Origin: CAYIGN01 sp964363055
GTDB lineage: Bacteria; Patescibacteriota; Minisyncoccia; Sungbacterales; HO2-52-23
Length of the DNA: 14,572 bases
Direction: 5' to 3'
Assembly: GCA_964363055.1 (NCBI GenBank)
Contig: CAYIGN010000016.1
Location: 1 to 14,572 of the forward strand
Below the pieces are notes generated by a model that saw only the letters and a list, made by a program, of their open reading frames with translations, was not told the origin of the DNA and did not search any database. This document shows positions 6,555 through 12,426 of the stretch, piece by piece. The translations under genes were made by a program, and so were the position numbers. How positions within the stretch are numbered: position 1 is the stretch's first letter; each line of letters opens with the position of its first letter.

Positions 6555-6583
6555 TTGACAAGCCATATGCGGCTCACTATACT
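6555..6583 (+). promoter_or_regulatory. promoter of the TrpR-like/TrpD-like operon
   Basis: TTGACA (6555-6560), 17 nt, TATACT (6578-6583): perfect -35, optimal spacing. The start is expected near 6590. A short inverted repeat TACT-N5-AGTA (6580-6592) overlaps the -10 box and could be an operator for the TrpR-like product; that is speculative. The 110-base gap after the ThiF gene holds no clear terminator. Confidence 0.8.
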
Positions 6584-6605
6584 GTAATAGTACGCTAATA
6601 CATAT

Positions 6606-6890
6606 ATGAGGAGGCAAAAGAACCGATACCTATTTGAGCTAATTGACGTTTTATTATCTGTCGCTCGCGATAAACAATTTCTGCGTACCTTCTTGCGAGA
6701 TTTGCTCAGCCCAGCAGAGTACCGAGAGCTGTCCATACGATGGCAGATCGTTAAACAGCTTTCCGGTGGTATACCCCAGCGTCAAGTCGCCAAAAATCTT
6801 GGGGTAAGCGTAGCCACCGTAAGCAGAGGGGCGCGAGTTTTATCTGATCCAAAAGGAGGCTTCCGGCGGGTATTATCGCGTAAGCGCTGA
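6606..6890 (+). CDS. Trp repressor-like (TrpR/YerC family) regulator
   Basis: A 94-aa all-helical DNA-binding protein. The stretch LLSPAEYRELSIRWQIVKQL (33-52) aligns by eye with [21 protein letters not shown] of E. coli TrpR. PQRQVAKNLGVSVATVSRGA (57-76) aligns with its helix-turn-helix. The two arginines that contact L-tryptophan in TrpR (R54, R84) correspond to R45 and R74, so tryptophan sensing is plausible. TrpR T44 is Ser here and S88 is not kept. It heads an operon with a TrpD-family gene, and trpS lies in the same block, which supports a tryptophan-linked role. No Shine-Dalgarno site precedes the ATG; an AGGAGG instead forms codons 2 and 3. YerC-type proteins of unknown ligand remain an alternative. 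Confidence 0.75.
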   Translation: MRRQKNRYLFELIDVLLSVARDKQFLRTFLRDLLSPAEYRELSIRWQIVKQLSGGIPQRQVAKNLGVSVATVSRGARVLSDPKGGFRRVLSRKR

Positions 6891-6925
6891 AGATTGAAGA
6901 GGTTAGGTAGGTGGTGTGTTTACGT

Positions 6926-6971
6926 CTGCACTGGAGGAATGCAGAAGCCAGCACGCCACAATGGGTGTTGG
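6926..6971 (+). other. two small hairpins between the TrpR-like gene and the next gene
   Basis: CTGCA (6926-6930) pairs with TGCAG (6940-6944), and CCAGCAC (6948-6954) pairs with GTGTTGG (6965-6971, one G-T pair). Neither is followed by a T-run. They may structure the 124-base intergenic RNA before the Shine-Dalgarno site of the 7015 gene; no known riboswitch is recognised. Confidence 0.3.
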
Positions 6972-7014
6972 TTTGTATAGTCCTTTCACATAAGCAAAAA
7001 GGGGGAAACGCGGT

Positions 7015-7317
7015 ATGAGCGACCAAAACGCCAAAATCGTCCAACTGCTTTTGGCAATCAAGGAATGTAATGAGCAGAAGATCGCGACAGAACGCCGCTA
7101 CGCCCAAAAACTAAATGAATTGAAGCTCGAGTTGGCAAAGGCGTGCGGTCACACACGCATCAGCCGAGATTGGGGGTGGGGAAAATGCGATAACTGCGGT
7201 TTTACTGAGTTAATCGCTTGGTTCAGCTTCGCGAATTCAATCTTGGCTGTGAGCGATCGGATTGAGCGTTGCGAGTGCTGGCTATTGGACAGGAAAGGGG
7301 TAGAGCTCGATGGGTGA
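7015..7317 (+). CDS. small Cys-rich protein with a possible zinc knuckle
   Basis: A 100-aa protein I do not recognise. Residues 7-43 are rich in Lys, Glu, Leu and Ala and probably form a long helix or coiled coil. The centre has C44-x-H46 and C58-x-x-C61 (CGHTRISRDWGWGKCDNCGF), which could bind one zinc ion as a short zinc ribbon. The C-terminus has CEC at 86-88. AAGGGGG lies upstream of the ATG, a strong Shine-Dalgarno site. The gene overlaps the start of the TrpD-like gene by eight bases, so the two are probably translationally coupled and the proteins may work together. A role as subunit, adaptor or regulator is guesswork. Confidence 0.75.
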   Translation: MSDQNAKIVQLLLAIKECNEQKIATERRYAQKLNELKLELAKACGHTRISRDWGWGKCDNCGFTELIAWFSFANSILAVSDRIERCECWLLDRKGVELDG

Positions 7318-8686
7318 TCGAATTTCCCTTATTACATTGGAGCACGAAAAACGTGAGAAACAGGAGGCGCGAGAGTGCCTAGCCGTCATGTACGACGTTC
7401 GTGCACGGCTTGCCGAGCGCATGGGCAGCGGGGCGATTTTAGAACTGGAAAAGCTTCAGTGGCTCGATCGCCTCGTCAAGCTGGGTAAGAACCTTACCTT
7501 TGAACAGGCGTTCAGCGGCATGTGCTACGTACTTGCCGCCACAAATGCGCATTTTTTCGATCTCTGCTGGAGCGCATGCGGCGGCATCGGATCCGACGCC
7601 CTTCGTGAAAAAGCGCTGGCCGCCGGAACGGCATTCATTCAGCTGATGGCGGCAAAAGAAGCATTGCGATCGTTGACTTCTGACGAAATCGCTGGGATGG
7701 TAGCCGCAAGTCTGCTTGATACGCTATTCCGGTTCGACGTACCGAAAGTAATAGAGACATGCGGAATGGGGGGCGACATCGGTTTTCATGCCGACAACTC
7801 GGTGCAGAAAACAATCAATGTTTCCACTCTCTCCGCAATTGTACTCTCCGCGCTCGGCTTGCCGGTGATCAAGCACGGCTCGTACAGCAACACGTCGGCA
7901 GTGGGCAGTACTGACGCCATTGAGCGGTTCGGCGCGCGTACTTCCATGAGATCTCTTAAGGAGATCGAGCGCATCTGGTCGGCATGCGGTTTCTGCTATT
8001 TCGATGCGCACTGGTGCAAAACGATCCACGACCTCTCACATCTGCTGATGATGGAGACGATCAACCATATAATTGGTCCTATGAGCCTGCCGGTATATCC
8101 GCAAACCGAGGTGAATAAGATTATGGGCGTGAATGAAAAAGTCCATCCCTCGGTCGTCGCCCAGGCCTATGCGGCACTCCACCGGCGGAACATACAAAAG
8201 ATAGGCAGCGTCATTGTGGTCGGCGGTTTGGACAAGGAGGGATGTAGGATCGATCTTTCGGATGCGGACGCATTCCGTGCGCATTGCATTCTGGATGAGA
8301 TTTCCCCGTATGCTACGATCTGTTCGGCCGCATACCAGAATTACTTTCGGGGGAATTTTATTCTCTATCCGGAGGATTTCGGTATTACGGTGGATCCGGC
8401 AGAAATCCAAGTCCCGAACCATGTCGATGTCATCCAGAAAGCAAACGTTGCGGCCCTACGGGGTGATAATTCGGTGCTTGCCGACTATCTCGCAATGAAT
8501 GCGGCGCTGGGGCTTTTTGCAGAACGGTTCATCGCGAGGGCCGATGCGTTCATCGGCGAGAGATTTAATCGAGATTACCTCAGAGTATGCTATTGGGAGT
8601 GCCGCGAAGCGATCGCGTCGGGACGCGCTTGGAAGAGACTCGTTCTTTACGTCAATATGAGCGGGGGAACGCTTTCGCTTCCGTAA
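7310..8686 (+). CDS. divergent TrpD-family phosphoribosyltransferase
   Basis: A 458-aa member of the TrpD fold, which is related to nucleoside phosphorylases. Anthranilate phosphoribosyltransferase joins anthranilate to PRPP. By eye the family landmarks are present in order: GMGGD (152-156, for GTGGD), NVST (170-173), KHGSYSNTSAVGSTD (188-202, for KHGNRS..S..GS.D), GP (256-257), GV (273-274), VVGGLDKEG (303-311), PEDFG (354-358), and a C-terminal ASGRAWKRL (436-444). Differences affect the active site: the anthranilate-contacting Asn after KHG is Ser191, the two arginines expected before the GP motif are missing, and the Mg-binding DE pair reads DKE. An N-terminal extension makes it about 100 residues longer than TrpD. 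The substrate may therefore not be anthranilate. A GGGG Shine-Dalgarno site precedes the ATG. It ends at a strong terminator. Confidence 0.8.
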   Translation: MGDRISLITLEHEKREKQEARECLAVMYDVRARLAERMGSGAILELEKLQWLDRLVKLGKNLTFEQAFSGMCYVLAATNAHFFDLCWSACGGIGSDALREKALAAGTAFIQLMAAKEALRSLTSDEIAGMVAASLLDTLFRFDVPKVIETCGMGGDIGFHADNSVQKTINVSTLSAIVLSALGLPVIKHGSYSNTSAVGSTDAIERFGARTSMRSLKEIERIWSACGFCYFDAHWCKTIHDLSHLLMMETINHIIGPMSLPVYPQTEVNKIMGVNEKVHPSVVAQAYAALHRRNIQKIGSVIVVGGLDKEGCRIDLSDADAFRAHCILDEISPYATICSAAYQNYFRGNFILYPEDFGITVDPAEIQVPNHVDVIQKANVAALRGDNSVLADYLAMNAALGLFAERFIARADAFIGERFNRDYLRVCYWECREAIASGRAWKRLVLYVNMSGGTLSLP

Positions 8687-8694
8687 CGTGATAA

Positions 8695-8727
8695 GGGGGA
8701 CAGTATTCCTTACTGTCCCTTTTCTTT
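8695..8727 (+). terminator. intrinsic terminator after the TrpD-like gene
   Basis: GGGACAGTA (8697-8705) pairs perfectly with TACTGTCCC (8711-8719) around a TTCCT loop and is followed by TTTTCTTT. It ends the TrpR-like/Cys-rich/TrpD-like transcript, or partly attenuates it if the BtpA gene has no promoter of its own. Confidence 0.88.
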
Positions 8728-8753
8728 AATATGCGCTTGTGCCAGCGCTGCAA

Positions 8754-9593
8754 ATGAGTATGGCTTCTATAAGTAAGATCCAAAAGATTTTTAGAAAAAC
8801 AAGACCAATTACGATCGGCGTTATTCACTTACCGCCGCTTTTAGGTTATCCCGGCTTCCCTGGTATTGCCGTTGCAGAAAACAATGCATTGCGGGATCTT
8901 TCGGCATTCGAGCGCGGCGGTTTTGACGCGGTCATCTTTGAGAATAATTACGATATACCGCATCAACAATTTGTTTCTCCCGCGGTAGTTGCGGCGATGA
9001 CGTTCCTTGGCGCAAAGATAAAAAAGGCGTCGAAGCTCCCTCTTGGCGTAAGCGTACTGTGGAATGATTATCGCGCCGCTCTTGCCATTGCTAGAGTATT
9101 GCGACTTCAATTCGTCCGGATACCGGTATTCGTGGATAAAGTTAAGACAGCCTATGGCATTATTGAGGGCAATCCGAAGGAAGTGACCGCTTTACGGAAA
9201 CAGTTAGGGGTTAATGAAGTTGCGCTTTTGACCGATATTCATGTAAAACACGCAAAGATATTATCCAGCTATTCATTGGAGGAATCTGCGAGACGTGCAA
9301 TCGTAGCTGGGAGTGACGCACTCATCGTGACTGGACAGTGGACTGGTGATGCCCCTGAGCTCGACGAACTTGTTTCGCTCAGGGGCATGATCGGTGGTTT
9401 TCCTATCTTTATAGGGAGCGGGGCTAATAAAAATAATGCAGGGGTACTTTGCCGATATGCCAATGGAGTCATTGTGAGCACTGCATTGAAAGCAGGGAAG
9501 GAGGGTACGCACAAAGCGAACATCAAAGCATATACTCAGCGTATCAACGAAGCAAGGGTGCGGATGTTTATAAGAACATTGAATAAAGGTTGA
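8754..9593 (+). CDS. BtpA/SgcQ family TIM-barrel protein
   Basis: A 279-aa protein with the BtpA/SgcQ signatures along a beta/alpha barrel: GVIHLPPLLGYPG near the N-terminus, FENNYD, GVSVLWNDYRAALAIA, FVRIPVFVD, LLTDIHVKHA, SDALIVTGQWTGDAP and PIFIGSG near the C-terminus. BtpA of cyanobacteria was linked to photosystem I assembly and SgcQ to a sugar operon, but the catalytic role of the family is not established. The His, Asp and Gly-rich loops at strand ends look like a phosphate-binding enzyme site. Starts at GTG 8739, ATG 8754 or ATG 8760 are possible and none has a Shine-Dalgarno site; I chose the first ATG. It lies just after a terminator and no promoter is evident, so read-through from the TrpD-like operon is possible. 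It looks more AT-rich than the left-flank genes. Confidence 0.85.
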   Translation: MSMASISKIQKIFRKTRPITIGVIHLPPLLGYPGFPGIAVAENNALRDLSAFERGGFDAVIFENNYDIPHQQFVSPAVVAAMTFLGAKIKKASKLPLGVSVLWNDYRAALAIARVLRLQFVRIPVFVDKVKTAYGIIEGNPKEVTALRKQLGVNEVALLTDIHVKHAKILSSYSLEESARRAIVAGSDALIVTGQWTGDAPELDELVSLRGMIGGFPIFIGSGANKNNAGVLCRYANGVIVSTALKAGKEGTHKANIKAYTQRINEARVRMFIRTLNKG

Positions 9594-9618
9594 CAGATTT
9601 CACTACCCGTTTTATCTT
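9590..9618 (+). promoter_or_regulatory. promoter of the HAD phosphatase gene
   Basis: TTGACA (9590-9595), 17 nt, TATCTT (9613-9618). The -35 box overlaps the stop codon of the BtpA gene. A 6-bp hairpin CTTCTT/AAGAAG follows near the start of the transcript. Confidence 0.65.
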
Positions 9619-9663
9619 CTTCTAAAAGAAGGCCTGGATGAGAGCTATCAGAGGAGGGGATTG

Positions 9664-10284
9664 ATGAGCAGAAAATGGGTCTTTGACAATGATGGGGTGC
9701 TGTACAATGATGAACCCATACAAGAGCAGTTTACGCAACTGTTCCAGGAGTATATGTCCAGAGTGCTTGGTATCTCTGCAATCAGGGTTCAGTCACTTGC
9801 GGCAAACCTAAAAATCAAACATGCAACGGAGTTTTCCGCTGTTGCCTTTGTCCGAGAATTCGGTCTGGATTTCTCTCGGATAGTTAAGGATACATATCTC
9901 CGCCTCGACCTATCGGTTATTCGACCTGACCCGGTTACATTAGAGGTACTCAGCAACCTCAAGGGGGAGAAAATAGTATTCACTGCAAATCCAGCTGCTT
10001 TTGCCCAGTATACCCTGGAATACCTCGGATTCCTAACCTATTTCAACCGAGTGATAGGCATGGAGGAGGTCGAATTTGTCCCCAAAGATGATCAACGGGC
10101 ATACCGAATTGTGCAGGAATTGATTCAGTCATCAGCGGGAAACATATATTTCTGTGATGACACTATAAGAAATCTTAATGCTGCTCGACGCCTGGGGTGG
10201 ACTACCATCTGGTACTGTCCCAAAGGCGAGCATGGATCAGACCATCTTATAGTCCGAGCGCTCTCGGAGTTGCTTGGGTTGTAA
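9664..10284 (+). CDS. HAD-superfamily phosphatase, pyrimidine 5'-nucleotidase (SDT1)-like
   Basis: A 206-aa HAD hydrolase with all four motifs: DNDGVLYN (8-15; nucleophile D8, acid D10), Thr107 in VFTANP, Lys141 in PKDDQ, and CDDTIRNLNAARRLG (164-178; D165, D166). The DNDGVLYN and DDTIRNLNAA patterns are closest to the SDT1/PHM8-like 5'-nucleotidase group, which releases phosphate from pyrimidine nucleotides or small phospho-sugars. The actual substrate is unknown. The start is the ATG at 9664, four to eight bases after a strong AGGAGGGG; the in-frame TTG at 9661 is less likely. It has its own promoter and terminator and sits between the BtpA-family gene and the PfkB kinase, consistent with a role on a phosphorylated ribosyl-type intermediate (inference). 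Confidence 0.85.
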   Translation: MSRKWVFDNDGVLYNDEPIQEQFTQLFQEYMSRVLGISAIRVQSLAANLKIKHATEFSAVAFVREFGLDFSRIVKDTYLRLDLSVIRPDPVTLEVLSNLKGEKIVFTANPAAFAQYTLEYLGFLTYFNRVIGMEEVEFVPKDDQRAYRIVQELIQSSAGNIYFCDDTIRNLNAARRLGWTTIWYCPKGEHGSDHLIVRALSELLGL

Positions 10285-10303
10285 GGGCGTTGTTTCGGAG
10301 ATG

Positions 10304-10332
10304 GCGGCGGATGTTCGCATTCGCCGCTTTTT
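10304..10332 (+). terminator. intrinsic terminator after the HAD gene
   Basis: GCGGCGGATG (10304-10313) pairs with CATTCGCCGC (10318-10327) with one G-T pair, closing a TTCG loop, followed by TTTTT. Confidence 0.88.
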
Positions 10333-10365
10333 AGATAAATTCGAAGACACACCGGAATGAGGTTA

Positions 10366-10393
10366 TTGTAAACTCTATTCCTGGTAGTATGAT
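10366..10393 (+). promoter_or_regulatory. putative promoter of the PfkB-type kinase gene
   Basis: TTGTAA (10366-10371), 16 nt, TATGAT (10388-10393), giving a leader of about 48 bases before the ATG at 10448. The need for a promoter is clear because a terminator lies just upstream. Confidence 0.5.
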
Positions 10394-10447
10394 AGATGTG
10401 AGATTTATCGCTTTAAGAAAGGGTCTATAAGGACTATCGGATAATTT

Positions 10448-11167
10448 ATGCAATCTGCCAAACAACCATTATTAGTCGTTTCTTCATTTGCTTTGGACAA
10501 AATAACTTATCGAAAGTCCGGTAGGGTCACGGTAAAACCCGGCGGTCCGGCTTTTTGGATTTCTCGAACATTACAGGATTTAGGGGTTGATTTCGGTATA
10601 CTTACTGGCAGGAAAAAAGCGCGAGTTGAGATCATCGTTGACGAAAGCGGAGAATATGGAGTTATCCGTTCCATAGGCCCAATCAAACTGTATAAGAAAT
10701 GGGGGGCAGAATTGATTCTTATTTCCACCATTGCTGATGAATTCAAACTGAGCGAAATAAACAATCTAAAAGGAGATATTATTCTCGATGTGCAGGGATA
10801 TATAAGATGCACCAAGTCGCGTAATACCAAATTTCTTATGCCAAAGCATATTGTAAAGCGGGTTAAGGTACTTAAGGCAACGGCGGAAGAGTATGCTCAT
10901 CTGGAGACCAAATTTATTGCTATGCTCGGAGACGCGATTATCCTAATTACAAAAGGTAGAGATGGGGTAGATATAATCGAAAGGCGACGAAAGTATTCAT
11001 TGCAAACACCCAGGATTCAATTAGGGCCGGTCGATGCTATAGGCGCCGGGGATGTATTTCTTGCGGCATTCACATCTCAATTTATAAGAGGTAGAGAGAC
11101 ACGCAAAGCGGCAGAATTTGCGACTCAATACACTTCGCAATTCTTGCATAAGAATAAAGAGGCATGA
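10448..11167 (+). CDS. PfkB-family (ribokinase-like) kinase, short form
   Basis: A 239-aa sugar or nucleoside kinase. The N-terminal family motif is GGPAFWISRTLQDLG (32-46), matching GGxAxNxA. LKATAEEY (142-149) corresponds to the KxNEEE region. LITKGRDGVDI lies at 166-176. The catalytic loop PVDAIGAGDVFLAAF (194-208) has Asp202 as general base and the anion hole GAGD. It is about 60 residues shorter than typical PfkB kinases. The region after residue 50, where the beta-sheet lid and part of the substrate site usually lie, is condensed, so the substrate pocket may be unusual. The phosphate acceptor is unknown; ribose-1-phosphate, nucleosides and sugars are all used by relatives. An AAGGA lies about 14 nt before the ATG, a poor spacing. 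The gene looks AT-rich compared with the left flank. Confidence 0.82.
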   Translation: MQSAKQPLLVVSSFALDKITYRKSGRVTVKPGGPAFWISRTLQDLGVDFGILTGRKKARVEIIVDESGEYGVIRSIGPIKLYKKWGAELILISTIADEFKLSEINNLKGDIILDVQGYIRCTKSRNTKFLMPKHIVKRVKVLKATAEEYAHLETKFIAMLGDAIILITKGRDGVDIIERRRKYSLQTPRIQLGPVDAIGAGDVFLAAFTSQFIRGRETRKAAEFATQYTSQFLHKNKEA

Positions 11168-11200
11168 AAAAGCGGAATCCCGTATCAACGGAATTCCGCT
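11167..11200 (-). terminator. intrinsic terminator of the minus-strand trpS operon
   Basis: Read on the minus strand, AGCGGAAT (11200-11193) pairs with ATTCCGCT (11178-11171), extended inside by CCGT/ACGG after one mismatch, and is followed by a run of five T. It ends transcripts coming from the methyltransferase fusion gene. The hairpin may also slow plus-strand transcripts leaving the kinase gene, but lacks a T-run in that direction. Confidence 0.82.
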
Positions 11201-11207
11201 ACTCGAT

Positions 11208-12350
11208 TTAGGATCTCCTCGCAATCACCGTAATGTACGCTCCCGCATTTTCGTCGGCGAGCTTCGCATCAATAACAGCGATCGAGTCCCTCACTCTCTT
11301 ATCGTCAAAAAGCACGTCAGGCAAGATGGAACAAACGGTGGGATGCGTGGTAACTTTTGTGATCGGTAAGCCACGCGGCATGAGATCGTGGACCTCATCC
11401 ATTGTATACGGCCTTGCATAAATGGCGTAAACTTCTCCTTCTGCCCAGTGCACGTCAAGGCAATGCTTCTGCCGATTAATCTCTGCAGCCAGACCTATTG
11501 GCCAAGGGATGAACTCCCACCGGTAAAGAAGCGCCTCGGCGTTATAAAAGGAGAGAAACGCTGCGCCGCCCGGTACAAGTACGCGTTGTACTTCGCGCAG
11601 GACTTTGCGTAAAAGCCGCAGATCGCTGGCAAACCCCATACTCATCACAACGAATGAAGCTGTCCCGTCGGATTGCGGGATGCCACCCTCAAGATCGGCG
11701 ACTTCAAAACGGAACTTTCCGGAAAGGGTGGTCCGGCATTTATTTCGGGCGATCTGGACCATATCAGGACTGATGTCATAGCCGATGACATGCGTGAAAT
11801 GATCCCCTAGGGCTAATGCGACGCGGCCGGTTGCGCAACCAAGATCGAGCGCAAGGTCCTCATTCTTGTATTGGCGACAAGCGTCAATGATGATACTCTG
11901 CTCAAACTCGGAATGGAGGCGGGTTGCATAGAAGGCAGCGCTATATTGATCATCATATGTTGGTGCACAGCGGGCGGTCAGGCGCAAAAGGTTTTCTTTG
12001 AGCTGGGCATACCACCCTTCTTCGTCAACCGCCGTACCAACTGGTTCAGCGCTCCCCTGGAGCTGGATCATCTGCATCTTACATGACTCGCCGATGATGG
12101 CATAAAAGACTGAGCGCGCGAATTCAGGGTTCATCCCATAACGCGGCGCCCATTCGCATACCTCGTCAAGGCGCCTCTTTTCAACTTCGGCACGAAAGAT
12201 AGGCTGGTCTTCCCGCCGTTTACGTTCTTCAACCTGCAACGAGAGGCGCATACGCTGGCCTAAAAGCGCAACCACCTGTCGGTCAACCTTATGTAATCGT
12301 ACCCCCAACTCTTCGAGAGTGTGTAACTCGATCATCCCTTCTCCTTTCAT
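11208..12350 (-). CDS. chorismate-mutase-like (AroQ) domain fused to a class I SAM methyltransferase
   Basis: A 380-aa fusion. Residues about 9-98 resemble an AroQ chorismate mutase helix bundle: KVDRQVVALLGQRMRLS (21-37), a Lys at 44, PIF at 50-52, Glu at 57, then GMNPEFARSVFYAIIGES. Several catalytic positions differ by eye: the Arg seven residues before the conserved Asp (E. coli R11) is Gly, and those matching D48 and R51 are Arg and Val. Mutase activity is doubtful. Residues about 130-380 are a Rossmann methyltransferase with LDLGCATGR (168-176), an acidic strand end at D192 (GYDIS) and LVPGGAAFLSFYN (258-270). The domain may bind chorismate, prephenate or a product as substrate or effector. 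Two in-frame ATGs (12350, 12335) each follow an AAGGAG. It lies downstream of trpS in one operon. Confidence 0.75.
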   Translation of the reverse strand: MKGEGMIELHTLEELGVRLHKVDRQVVALLGQRMRLSLQVEERKRREDQPIFRAEVEKRRLDEVCEWAPRYGMNPEFARSVFYAIIGESCKMQMIQLQGSAEPVGTAVDEEGWYAQLKENLLRLTARCAPTYDDQYSAAFYATRLHSEFEQSIIIDACRQYKNEDLALDLGCATGRVALALGDHFTHVIGYDISPDMVQIARNKCRTTLSGKFRFEVADLEGGIPQSDGTASFVVMSMGFASDLRLLRKVLREVQRVLVPGGAAFLSFYNAEALLYRWEFIPWPIGLAAEINRQKHCLDVHWAEGEVYAIYARPYTMDEVHDLMPRGLPITKVTTHPTVCSILPDVLFDDKRVRDSIAVIDAKLADENAGAYITVIARRS

Positions 12351-12373
12351 CCTTTCTCCTTATATGTATGGCA

Positions 12374-12399
12374 GGAGGCGGTAATATGCCACCGCCTCC
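12374..12399 (-). other. intercistronic 9-bp hairpin between trpS and the fusion gene
   Basis: In the minus-strand transcript GGAGGCGGT pairs perfectly with ACCGCCTCC around an 8-nt loop. No T-run follows, so it is not a normal intrinsic terminator. It may protect or process the message or set the ratio of the two products. Confidence 0.55.
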
Positions 12400-12426
12400 A
12401 CTTGGACTGTTTGGGATTGAGTACGC

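Noticed and set aside
11208..12350. CmoA-type carboxy-SAM synthase identity for the methyltransferase domain
   Set aside because: The general Rossmann motifs match, but the CmoA-specific sequence pattern was not recognised and the mutase domain looks degenerate. Kept only as a chemical analogy.
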